6,463 nucleotides of DNA from Flavobacteriaceae bacterium UBA3078 (GCA_002366675.1 DFBO01000080.1:1-6463), one strand, 5' to 3'; shown: positions 1 to 5,777, counted from the stretch's first letter. Notes: generated by a model not told the origin, from the sequence alone. Translations and numbers: made by a program.

Positions 1-573
1 GCTATAAATATTGTTGTGAAAGATCATATTGATATTACTAAATACGATCTGTCTTCATTAGTACCTTTACATGCAAGTCATGATTTTTATGCAAACATTA
101 AGAACAACACTACAGATCATTATGTAGAATTTATTTTCGAAGATATTAATCTTCCTTTTGATGATGCCAATAACGATGGTTATATAGCTTTTAAAATAAA
201 AACCTTAAACACACTAGAATTAGGAGACACCTTTGAAAATAATGCCGAAATTTATTTCGATTATAATTTTCCTATCATCACAAATACTGCTGAGACAACT
301 GTTGGTGTTTTAAATGTAGAGGAATTTGAATTAGCAAATAATAGTGTCTTACTTTATCCTAACCCAACAACACATATTATAAATCTGAAAGCAAAAAACG
401 CTATTAATCAGGTTATTATTTACGATGTTTTTGGGCGTAACATTAAAGAGATTGCCGTTATTGGACATAAAACCAATCTAAATATTTCTACTGAAAGTCT
501 CGCTTCTGGAACTTATTTTGTGAAAGTAAAAACAGTAAATGGAGAGATTGTGAGGAAAATGATTAAGGAGTAG
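1..573 (+). CDS. Secreted protein with T9SS type A sorting domain (3' part)
   Basis: The frame is open from base 1 to the TAG at 571-573, so this is the last 190 codons of a gene that starts outside the window; the in-frame GTG at 16-18 is internal, not a start. Residues about 45-100 resemble the conserved domain that often precedes the sorting tail in large flavobacterial surface proteins: a DGYIAFKIKT stretch, then GDTFENNAEIYFDYNFPI at about residues 75-92. From about residue 116 comes a type A T9SS C-terminal domain: YPNP (119-122), a VIIYDVFGR strand, LASGTYFVKV, and a basic end (RKMIKE). By family knowledge such proteins cross the outer membrane by the type IX system, and the tail is removed as the protein is attached to the surface or released. 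The cargo function is unknown because the N-terminus is missing. The stop codon abuts the stop of the convergent gene at 574. Confidence 0.9.
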   Translation, partial: AINIVVKDHIDITKYDLSSLVPLHASHDFYANIKNNTTDHYVEFIFEDINLPFDDANNDGYIAFKIKTLNTLELGDTFENNAEIYFDYNFPIITNTAETTVGVLNVEEFELANNSVLLYPNPTTHIINLKAKNAINQVIIYDVFGRNIKEIAVIGHKTNLNISTESLASGTYFVKVKTVNGEIVRKMIKE

Positions 574-587
574 TTATAACTCTTTAG
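563..587. terminator. Possible bidirectional hairpin over two abutting stop codons
   Basis: Bases 565-571 (AAGGAGT) pair with 579-585 (ACTCTTT), with one G-T pair, around a 7-base loop; further weak pairs are possible at 563-564/586-587. The dyad covers both stop codons of the convergent genes, leaving no intergenic space. It could stop transcription from either side, but there is no long T-run on the + strand, so the terminator call is tentative. Confidence 0.3.
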
Positions 588-903
588 AAGGTTCCCAAAA
601 GACGGTATCAAAATCTTGAATTTGTAAGTCTTTAACCTTGATGCCTTCACTTTCTAAAAGCTGTTGCATTAAATTCGTGCCATCAAAATGATGTTTACCT
701 GTTAGCAAGCCTTTTCTATTTACCACTCGATGTGCAGGCACGTCTTTATTATGAGACCCATTCATAGCATAACCAACCATTCTAGCACTTTTTGCTGCAC
801 CAAGATATTTGGCTATTGCGCCATAACTAGTAACACGACCATAAGGAATTTGTTTAGCTACTTGATAAACTTTCTCGAAAAAATTAGGGGTTTCTGGTTG
901 CAT
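574..903 (-). CDS. Alkyltransferase-like protein (ATL), MGMT family, no catalytic Cys
   Basis: The 109-residue protein has the DNA-binding domain fold signature of O6-alkylguanine-DNA alkyltransferases: IPYGRVTSYGAIAKYLG (19-35), ARMVGYAMN (40-48) and PAHRVVNRKG (56-65). In true MGMT/Ogt the last motif is PCHRV with the alkyl-accepting cysteine; here that residue is Ala57. Tyr27 and Arg41 fall where S. pombe Atl1 has its Tyr25 (phosphate rotation) and Arg39 (arginine finger), and Ala57 is at the position of Atl1 Trp56. ATL proteins of this length bind O6-alkylguanine, flip it out and hand the lesion to nucleotide excision repair rather than repairing it. The ATG at 901-903 is 6 bases after the stop of the LysE-type gene, so it is the last gene of the trmB operon. 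Family assignment is firm; the repair role is inferred from characterised ATLs. Confidence 0.9.
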   Translation of the reverse strand: MQPETPNFFEKVYQVAKQIPYGRVTSYGAIAKYLGAAKSARMVGYAMNGSHNKDVPAHRVVNRKGLLTGKHHFDGTNLMQQLLESEGIKVKDLQIQDFDTVFWEPSKEL

Positions 904-909
904 AATAAA

Positions 910-1542
910 TTAATAATACTTTCTAAGAATGCTAATTAAAGTAATAATGGAAATGATTCCTGTAATAATCCCAATAATGTAATTCATTCTTTTTTGCGAT
1001 GTTTCTTTAGTCTTTTTTATTTTATCGAAAAAGAAAATATACACATATAAGTTTATAAAAGAACCCAATGCTGCACCAGCTACATAAGTTGAAATACCAG
1101 ACATATCGAAGGTTAACCAGCCAAACGAAGCAAACGTAATAGTTATATAAGCTTGAAAAGGAATAGGAAACATATTGATACTAGACAAAAACATGCCTTG
1201 AAAAAACCGGCTACGTTTACTTTTAGACTCTAAATCTGATTCTTCTTTATTTTCCTTTTTAGCAATTAATAAGAAGTAAATGGTAATGAGAACAAATATA
1301 ACAAAGGCAACTTGTTGCAATATATCTATAACATGTGGATGCTTACTTAAATATCTAGCAAAGAAAGTAGCAATTAGCGTTTGAAATAAAAAAACAAGAG
1401 CAGCACCAATTGAAAACATAATGCCTCTAGTATGTCCCTCTTTTAGGCTAATTTTAGCAGCTGTCATATTTAATAAACCTGGTGGTACTGCTGCTAAAAA
1501 AGCAACAAACATGGCAATAAAAAAGATGGCTAGTAAACTCAA
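910..1542 (-). CDS. LysE/RhtB-family amino-acid exporter-like membrane protein
   Basis: This 210-residue, very hydrophobic protein has about six membrane segments (roughly residues 4-26, 40-62, 73-94, 115-141, 150-173 and 187-207). A charged cytoplasmic-type loop rich in K, E and S lies at about 95-113. The family signature near the N-terminus is a proline-glycine pair after the first helix, here VPPGLLNMTAAK (19-30), where LysE proteins usually have PGP. The family exports amino acids or other small metabolites across the inner membrane; the substrate here cannot be read from sequence. The start is taken as TTG (1540-1542): the frame meets a stop at 1549-1551 with no other plausible start between, and the next ATG (1510-1512, residue 11) would cut into the first helix. 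The TTG lies 2 bases after the trmB stop, suggesting coupled translation. Confidence 0.82.
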   Translation of the reverse strand: MSLLAIFFIAMFVAFLAAVPPGLLNMTAAKISLKEGHTRGIMFSIGAALVFLFQTLIATFFARYLSKHPHVIDILQQVAFVIFVLITIYFLLIAKKENKEESDLESKSKRSRFFQGMFLSSINMFPIPFQAYITITFASFGWLTFDMSGISTYVAGAALGSFINLYVYIFFFDKIKKTKETSQKRMNYIIGIITGIISIITLISILRKYY

Positions 1543-1544
1543 AC

Positions 1545-2219
1545 TTATTTAATTTTAAACCTAATATACGTAATTGGTTTGTTTTGTTCTAAATATAAAC
1601 TTTCATAATACGTTTGGATGCTTGTAACTTCTTCAGGACTTCCTTCTTGTTTATACACATTATGATTTGCATATAACACTTCATGTCCTGCTCCATGAAG
1701 TAAACCTAATGTGTAACCATGCATGAATTCGCTATCCGTTTTCAAATTTACTACACCATCTGGTTTTAAAATAGTTTTATAACGTTTAAGAAATTCTGAA
1801 TTAGTCATTCTATGCTTGGTACGTTTATATTTTATTTGAGGATCTGGAAAAGTAATCCAAATCTCGTCGACCTCGCCTTGTCCAAAAGCATGATCTATTA
1901 ATTCGATTTGTGTTCTTAAAAAAGCCACATTAGGTAAGTTTTCTTCTAGTGCTGTTTTTGCTCCTCTCCAAAACCTGGCTCCTTTTATATCTATTCCTAT
2001 AAAATTTTTGTTTGGATATTTTTTAGCTAATGCTACAGAATACTCTCCTCTACCACAACCCAATTCTAAAACTAGAGGGTTATTATTTTTAAAAAACATG
2101 TTGTTCCAATGTCCTTTTAAAGAATATGAATTATCTACTAATTCTTCTCTTGTTGGCTGAAACACGTTTGCAAAGCTTTCGTTTTCTTTAAAACGCTTTA
2201 ATTTATTTTTACTTCCCAC
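1545..2219 (-). CDS. trmB: tRNA (guanine-N7-)-methyltransferase TrmB
   Basis: TrmB transfers a methyl group from S-adenosylmethionine to N7 of G46 in the variable loop of tRNAs. Counted from the chosen GTG start (2217-2219; 224 residues), motif I is VLELGCGRGEY (50-60), followed by the acidic SAM-ribose motif GIDIKG (75-80), the family hallmark WITFPDPQIKYKRTKHRM (121-138), LKTD (159-162), and TSIQTYYE (199-206) near the C-terminus, matching the usual T...E substrate motif. The frame also runs upstream to an ATG at 2277-2279, but those 20 extra residues are hydrophobic and unlike TrmB. The sequence after the GTG, GSKNKLKRFKEN, looks like the normal start of flavobacterial TrmB proteins (from memory). 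It is the first gene of the minus-strand operon; its stop (TAA, 1545-1547) is 2 bases before the exporter's TTG. Confidence 0.93.
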   Translation of the reverse strand: MGSKNKLKRFKENESFANVFQPTREELVDNSYSLKGHWNNMFFKNNNPLVLELGCGRGEYSVALAKKYPNKNFIGIDIKGARFWRGAKTALEENLPNVAFLRTQIELIDHAFGQGEVDEIWITFPDPQIKYKRTKHRMTNSEFLKRYKTILKPDGVVNLKTDSEFMHGYTLGLLHGAGHEVLYANHNVYKQEGSPEEVTSIQTYYESLYLEQNKPITYIRFKIK

Positions 2220-2285
2220 GTAACTGATTTTACTTTTAAAATATTTCGGTAAAATTAATGAAATATATACAAGCAACATTATGCT

Positions 2286-2293
2286 TACCTTTG
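2286..2293 (+). promoter_or_regulatory. Possible -7 box (TACCTTTG) for the glycosyltransferase gene
   Basis: TACCTTTG matches the Bacteroidota -7 consensus TAnnTTTG exactly. No TTTG or TTG is seen about 20 bases upstream, so the -33 half is missing or degenerate. If used, transcription would start near 2299 and the whole GC-rich element at 2309-2384 would lie in the 5' leader. Confidence 0.3.
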
Positions 2294-2308
2294 ATTATTA
2301 AAAAAATT

Positions 2309-2384
2309 GCGTGAGGGATTGAGGCATTGTTGAAGCTCCTCCTAAGAGAGCGACTGCCGAAAGCCCGACCCTTGTGGTCACGCC
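2309..2384. repeat. GC-rich inverted-repeat element (REP-like), structured
   Basis: This 76-bp stretch has 45 G/C by hand count (about 59%) in very AT-rich surroundings and has no coding potential. Its ends are a perfect inverted repeat, GCGTGA (2309-2314) with TCACGC (2378-2383), which extends to TTGCGTGA/TCACGCCAA if C2384 is bulged. Inside, GGG (2315-2317) can pair with CCC (2369-2371), GGC (2322-2324) with GCC (2363-2365), and GCTC (2335-2338) with GAGC (2348-2351) around a central loop. The result is a long interrupted hairpin. From memory, near-identical GC-rich elements (GCGTGAGGGATTGAGGCA... GCCGAAAGCCCGACCC) recur between genes in many flavobacterial genomes. I see one copy here, so its multi-copy nature is inference. 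It sits between divergent genes and ends 10 bases before the ATG at 2395. It could be a mobile or REP-type repeat, a structured RNA leader, or a protein-binding site. Confidence 0.65.
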
Positions 2385-2394
2385 AAAATAACAC

Positions 2395-3450
2395 ATGAAG
2401 AAACGAATTTTAGTTGCGCCTTTAAATTGGGGATTAGGTCATGCCACTAGGTGTATTCCTATTATTAATGCGCTAATTAAAAACGAATTCATTCCTGTTA
2501 TTGCTAGTGATGGAGCTGCTCTTAAGCTTTTAAAAAAAGAGTTTCCAGATTTAGACTATTTCGAATTGCCTTCTTATAATATTACATACGCAAAAAACAA
2601 GCATCTATTTAAACTGAAATTATTACAACATTCGCCTAAGTTGTTTAAAATAATTACTGCTGAAAAAAAAGTTGTAGAACATCTTGTAGAAACTCAAGCT
2701 ATTGATGGCATTATTTCGGATAATAGATTAGGTGTTTATAGTAAAAATATTCCTTGTGCATTTATAACACATCAGCTTCAAGTTTTAAGTGGTAGCACAA
2801 CTTGGATTAGTACCAAATTGCATTTAAACATTATTAAGAAATTTAATGAATGTTGGGTTCCTGATACTAAAGGAGTTAAAAATTTAAGTGGGAAGTTGAG
2901 TCGCCAAAGCACTAAGGACATTAAGGTAAAGTATGTTGGTCCTTTAAGTAGGTTTACAAAAAAAGATCGTACTATAAAAAATGATATTCTGGTATTGCTT
3001 TCTGGCCCAGAACCTCAACGATGTTTGCTTGAAGACAAATTAATGAAAGAATTAAAGGTTAATTCTAGATCCATTTTATTTGTTAGAGGTGTTGTTGAAG
3101 AGAAGATTACAATTGAAAAAAAAGACAACATAACTATTTATAATTTCATGACTAGTAATTTGTTAGAAAAATCATTGAATGAAAGTGCTCTTATTATTTC
3201 AAGGTCAGGTTATACAACCATTATGGATTTAGCAAAATTAGGCAAGAAAGCTTTTTTTATTCCTACTCCTGGACAATTTGAACAAGAATACTTAGCTGAA
3301 AGATTAGATAAACTTGGTCTAGTACCAAGTTGTAAACAAGATGATTTTAGTTTAGATAAACTTGAAGTTATAAGTGATTACAAAGGATTATTTGATTTTG
3401 AACACGAAATAAACTACAACAAATTATTCAGCCTTTTCAAGACTAAATGA
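2395..3450 (+). CDS. MurG/MGT-like GT-B glycosyltransferase
   Basis: The 351-residue protein has a two-domain GT-B layout. The N-terminal domain opens with a beta strand and the glycine-rich loop NWGLGHATR (11-19), typical of the MurG/MGT group, with SDNRLGVYS (108-116) and ITHQLQ (124-129) later in the domain. The linker region has GPLSRF (182-187). The C-terminal nucleotide-sugar domain has LLSGPEPQR (201-209), then ISRSGYTTIMDLAKLGKKAFFIPTPG spread over 268-293 and QFEQEYLAERL (294-304). These match the donor-binding motifs of the family (S/G-G-x-x-T-x-x-E/D-x-x..., P-x-P-x-x-x-E-Q-x-x-N/L-A). No signal peptide or membrane segment is seen, so it is probably cytosolic or membrane-peripheral and sugar-nucleotide dependent. 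Donor and acceptor are unknown. It is not murG itself: it is too divergent and lies outside the dcw cluster. The first ATG is used; the 3' end overlaps the convergent kinase gene by 27 bp. Confidence 0.82.
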   Translation: MKKRILVAPLNWGLGHATRCIPIINALIKNEFIPVIASDGAALKLLKKEFPDLDYFELPSYNITYAKNKHLFKLKLLQHSPKLFKIITAEKKVVEHLVETQAIDGIISDNRLGVYSKNIPCAFITHQLQVLSGSTTWISTKLHLNIIKKFNECWVPDTKGVKNLSGKLSRQSTKDIKVKYVGPLSRFTKKDRTIKNDILVLLSGPEPQRCLLEDKLMKELKVNSRSILFVRGVVEEKITIEKKDNITIYNFMTSNLLEKSLNESALIISRSGYTTIMDLAKLGKKAFFIPTPGQFEQEYLAERLDKLGLVPSCKQDDFSLDKLEVISDYKGLFDFEHEINYNKLFSLFKTK

Positions 3451-4461
3451 GAACTCACTACCAACACCAAGTTCGCTTTCTATATAAATTTTTTCGTCGT
3501 GGGCTTCAATAATGTGTTTTACAATAGATAAACCCAAACCTGAACCTCCTTCTTTTCTTGAACCACTTTTATCAACTCTATAAAAACGCTCAAAAATTCT
3601 AGATATATTTGTTTTAGCTATTCCTTCACCATTATCTGTAATCCGAACAATAACTTTGTTTTTAATAAGATTCTCTATACTAACTTCAGTAGTTCCTTTT
3701 TCTCTTCCATATTTTATAGAATTAACAATCAAGTTTGTAAGCACTTGTTGAATGCGTTCCATATCTGCTTTTACTAAAATAGGTTTGGAGTAGTCTTGAT
3801 CGAAAGTTAAAGTAATTTTTCTCTTGGCAGCTTTCATTTCTAAAAGTTCGAAAACACTTCTTACTAGTTCTACTATGTCGAAAGTTTTTATATTTAATCT
3901 TAAATCACCTGCCTCAAATTTGGTAATCATATCCAAATCTTTAACAATATATATTAACCTTTCAACCCCTTTATTAGCTCTATTTAGATATTTTTCTCTA
4001 ATTTCCTTATCGTTTAAAGCTCCCTCTATTAACGTTAATAAATAGCCTTGAACAGTAAATAACGGTGTTTTTAATTCATGCGAGACATTACCTATAAATT
4101 CTTTTCTATATTCTTCTCTAATTTTTAAAGTTTCAATTTCTAATTTTTTATCTCTGGCATATTTATCAATTTCTTTTGTAAGCGTAGCCATATCTGTAGT
4201 TATTGGCTGCTTAGTTAGAGATGTTGATTCAAGTAAAGTTAAATCGTCGTATATTTTTTTTACACGTCTATAAATAAATCTCTCAACTCTATATTGAATA
4301 ATAAAGAAACATATTAAATACGTAATAACTCCAAAAATTAAAACATACCCATTAAGATTATTATTGACATACAAAAAAACACTCATAGAGAGTGTTAAAA
4401 ATAAAGTAATGTATAACGCTGTTTTAAGAGCGAATTTATATGTCTTTTTAATTTTCTGCAT
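3424..4461 (-). CDS. Sensor histidine kinase (PhoR/HisKA type)
   Basis: The protein (345 residues) has two N-terminal membrane helices (about 12-32 and 39-57) separated by only some six residues (NNNLNG). It therefore has essentially no extracytoplasmic sensor domain. A charged linker or coiled-coil (about 60-120) leads to the dimerisation and phosphoacceptor domain, H-box EFIGNVSHELKTPL (121-134) with His128. The ATPase domain has the N-box VLTNLIVNSIKYG (240-252; Asn243 and Asn247), the G1 box DNGEGI (276-281), the F-box RIFERFYRVD (288-297) and the G2 box GGSGLGLSIVK (305-315). All catalytic motifs are intact. It autophosphorylates His128 and passes phosphate to the regulator encoded just upstream; their junction is TAATG (4459-4463), so translation is probably coupled. 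No PAS domain and no clear HAMP domain are visible. The signal is unknown; a phosphate (PhoR) role is only suggested by family resemblance. Confidence 0.93.
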   Translation of the reverse strand: MQKIKKTYKFALKTALYITLFLTLSMSVFLYVNNNLNGYVLIFGVITYLICFFIIQYRVERFIYRRVKKIYDDLTLLESTSLTKQPITTDMATLTKEIDKYARDKKLEIETLKIREEYRKEFIGNVSHELKTPLFTVQGYLLTLIEGALNDKEIREKYLNRANKGVERLIYIVKDLDMITKFEAGDLRLNIKTFDIVELVRSVFELLEMKAAKRKITLTFDQDYSKPILVKADMERIQQVLTNLIVNSIKYGREKGTTEVSIENLIKNKVIVRITDNGEGIAKTNISRIFERFYRVDKSGSRKEGGSGLGLSIVKHIIEAHDEKIYIESELGVGSEFSFSLEKAE

Positions 4462-5144
4462 TAATCTACAAACTTATAACCAACACCTTTAACAGTTTTA
4501 AAGGATTTATCTCCAATTTTTTCACGAAGTTTTCTAATATGCACATCAATGGTTCTACCACCAACTACTACTTCGTTTCCCCAAACTTTATCAAGAATTT
4601 CTTCTCGTTTAAAAACCTTACCAGGTTTAGAGGCTAATAATGAAAGTAATTCAAACTCTTTTCTTGGTAAAATTATTTCTTCTTTTTTTAACGTTATTTT
4701 ATATTCTTCTCTATTAATAGTTAGGTCACCAATTTTAACAATAGAATCATCTATTTCTGCTTCCTTTAGACGTCTTAATAGGGCTTTAACTTTACTAACT
4801 AATACTTTTGGCTTAATAGGTTTAGTTATATAATCATCTGCTCCTGCATCAAATCCTGCTACTTGAGAATAATCTTCTCCTCTTGCTGTTAAAAAAGTAA
4901 TGATGGTATCTTTTAGTTCTGGAATTCTTCTTATGTTTTCGCAAGCCTCAATACCATCCATTTCAGGCATCATAACATCCAATATAATTAGCTGTGGTTT
5001 TTCTTTCTTCGCTTTTTTTATAGCTTGAATACCATTTTCAGCAGTAACTACATGATATCCTTCGTTAGACAAATTATACCCTACAATTTCTAATATGTCT
5101 GGCTCATCGTCTACAAGAAGTATTTTAATATCCTTTTCGTTCAT
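4461..5144 (-). CDS. OmpR/PhoB-family response regulator
   Basis: This 227-residue DNA-binding regulator has a receiver domain at about 6-125. Its acidic pocket is Asp12/Asp13 (ILLVDDEPD), the phosphoacceptor is Asp56 (LIILDVMMPEMDG), and the switch residues are Thr86 (FLTAR) and Lys108 (ITKPI), all intact. The C-terminal winged-helix effector domain (about 132-227) carries LPRKEFELLSLLASKPGKVF, VWGNEVVVGGRTIDVHIRKLR and a final KTVKGVGYKF hairpin, the usual PhoB/OmpR signatures. Phosphorylation by the kinase from the next gene should promote dimer binding to direct-repeat sites and change transcription. It is the first gene of the two-gene operon; the TAA stop shares one base with the kinase ATG. 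It is of the PhoB/PhoP type by resemblance; the regulon is not known. Confidence 0.94.
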   Translation of the reverse strand: MNEKDIKILLVDDEPDILEIVGYNLSNEGYHVVTAENGIQAIKKAKKEKPQLIILDVMMPEMDGIEACENIRRIPELKDTIITFLTARGEDYSQVAGFDAGADDYITKPIKPKVLVSKVKALLRRLKEAEIDDSIVKIGDLTINREEYKITLKKEEIILPRKEFELLSLLASKPGKVFKREEILDKVWGNEVVVGGRTIDVHIRKLREKIGDKSFKTVKGVGYKFVD

Positions 5145-5333
5145 TTAATATATGGTTTACTTTAAAAACGTAAATATAATATTAATAGCAATGATTTATA
5201 TGCTATACAACTACAAATAACATTTAGGTAACTTGTAAATGACATTGTATTAACATATAAATAATAATGTTTAACAATATATTTGGAATAGGTATTGATA
5301 ATAAATATTAAATTTATGTAAATTTTTTTTTGA
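5145..5333. other. AT-rich divergent intergenic region with dyads
   Basis: This stretch separates the two-component operon (-) from the small secreted-protein gene (+) and should hold promoters for both. It contains a dyad with 6-bp arms, CATTTA (5221-5226) and TAAATG (5236-5241), and a looser one in which ATTGT (5244-5248) faces ACAAT (5274-5278). A TATATTTA box on the minus strand (5171-5178) is one mismatch from the TAnnTTTG consensus and might serve the regulator gene. At this base composition short dyads arise by chance, so none is assigned a function. The minus-strand reading frame through it (5162-5356) looks non-coding. Confidence 0.4.
5278..5285 (+). promoter_or_regulatory. Candidate -7 box TATATTTG for the small T9SS-tail gene
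   Basis: TATATTTG is an exact match to the Bacteroidota -7 consensus and would give a leader of about 40 bases before the ATG at 5334. No -33 TTTG is seen at normal spacing; the nearest TTG (5245-5247) is about 30 bases upstream, too far. Confidence 0.4.
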
Positions 5334-5666
5334 ATGAAAAAACAATACGTATTCATAATTACATTTGCTCTGCTCTTGTTTTGTTCTAATGGGTTTAGTC
5401 AATCTAAGACTGCTTCAGAAAACCCTAGTTCTGATATAGAAAGTCTAAACATATATCCAAATCCTGTTAGTCAAGGAAAAATTTATATTTCCACATTAAA
5501 TAATGCTCCGAAAAAAATAGAAATCTATAATGTATTAGGCAAAATTATTTTGACTGCTTCAATTTTTCAAAATGAGTTAAATATTTCAAAACTTAAAGCA
5601 GGTATTTATATTATAAAAATAATAGAAAATAACGTTACAGCAACTAGGAAACTAATTGTTAAGTAA
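5334..5666 (+). CDS. Small secreted protein: signal peptide plus T9SS type A sorting domain
   Basis: The 110-residue protein starts with a clear signal peptide: basic MKKQ, hydrophobic core about 5-16, likely cleavage near GFS/QS at about residue 22-23. After a short S/E/N-rich linker (24-37) nearly all the rest is a T9SS type A sorting domain: IYPNPVSQGKIYIS (40-53), KIEIYNVLGK (61-70), LNISKLKAGIYIIKI (82-96) and the basic end TRKLIVK (104-110). No cargo domain lies between the signal and the tail. By family knowledge the tail directs export through the T9SS and is usually cut off, so what remains after processing would be only a short linker. It may act as a small surface protein, a tail decoy or a gene remnant. 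The ATG at 5334 is chosen because it directly precedes the signal peptide. It has its own promoter-like box upstream and a hairpin just after the stop. Confidence 0.85.
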   Translation: MKKQYVFIITFALLLFCSNGFSQSKTASENPSSDIESLNIYPNPVSQGKIYISTLNNAPKKIEIYNVLGKIILTASIFQNELNISKLKAGIYIIKIIENNVTATRKLIVK

Positions 5667-5668
5667 TT

Positions 5669-5697
5669 GTGTTTTATGTTATATTAACGTAAAATGC
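5669..5697 (+). terminator. AT-rich hairpin terminator after the small T9SS-tail gene
   Basis: Bases 5672-5681 (TTTTATGTTA) pair with 5685-5694 (TAACGTAAAA) across a 3-base loop, with one G-T pair; G5669-C5697 and two G-T pairs can extend the stem to 13. It begins 3 bases after the TAA. TTT follows directly and a longer T-run lies at 5713-5719. The stem is AT-rich and thus weak, so intrinsic termination is plausible but not certain. Confidence 0.45.
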
Positions 5698-5741
5698 TTT
5701 GAGTTAATTTACTTTTTTTAGAAAAAACGCTAAAATCTCCT

Positions 5742-5749
5742 TATATTTG
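5742..5749 (+). promoter_or_regulatory. Candidate -7 box TATATTTG for the LamG-like secreted-protein gene
   Basis: This is an exact match to TAnnTTTG, placed so that transcription would start near 5756, about 22 bases before the ATG at 5778. The expected -33 region holds a T-run (5713-5719) rather than a clean TTTG. Confidence 0.5.
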
Positions 5750-5777
5750 TCTTCTTAATTTTATAAAAAAATCAATT

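Noticed and set aside
574..903. Functional O6-methylguanine-DNA methyltransferase (ogt/ada)
   Set aside because: The essential Cys of PCHRV is Ala57, so it cannot accept the alkyl group.
730..939. Plus-strand open frame of 69 codons
   Set aside because: It lies antisense to the ATL gene, with Cys/His/Thr/Asn-rich low-quality translation and no motif; a shadow frame.
2309..2384. tRNA or known riboswitch
   Set aside because: The GC-rich segment has no acceptor/anticodon/T-loop arrangement and no motif of a riboswitch I recognise; kept as a repeat/structured element.
2395..3450. murG (peptidoglycan lipid II synthase)
   Set aside because: It shares the GT-B fold motifs but lacks close MurG similarity by eye and has no cell-wall gene neighbours.
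3824..4045. Plus-strand open frame of 73 codons
   Set aside because: Fully antisense to the histidine kinase; Ser/Leu-rich translation typical of the reverse complement of a Lys/Glu-rich gene.
4549..4833. Plus-strand open frame of 94 codons
   Set aside because: Fully antisense to the response regulator, whose motifs are all intact; no independent evidence of coding.
5162..5356. Minus-strand open frame of 64 codons over the divergent intergenic region
   Set aside because: Composition is just AT-rich intergenic DNA (Tyr/Ile/Leu/Asn), it overlaps the start of the small secreted-protein gene, and no motif is visible.
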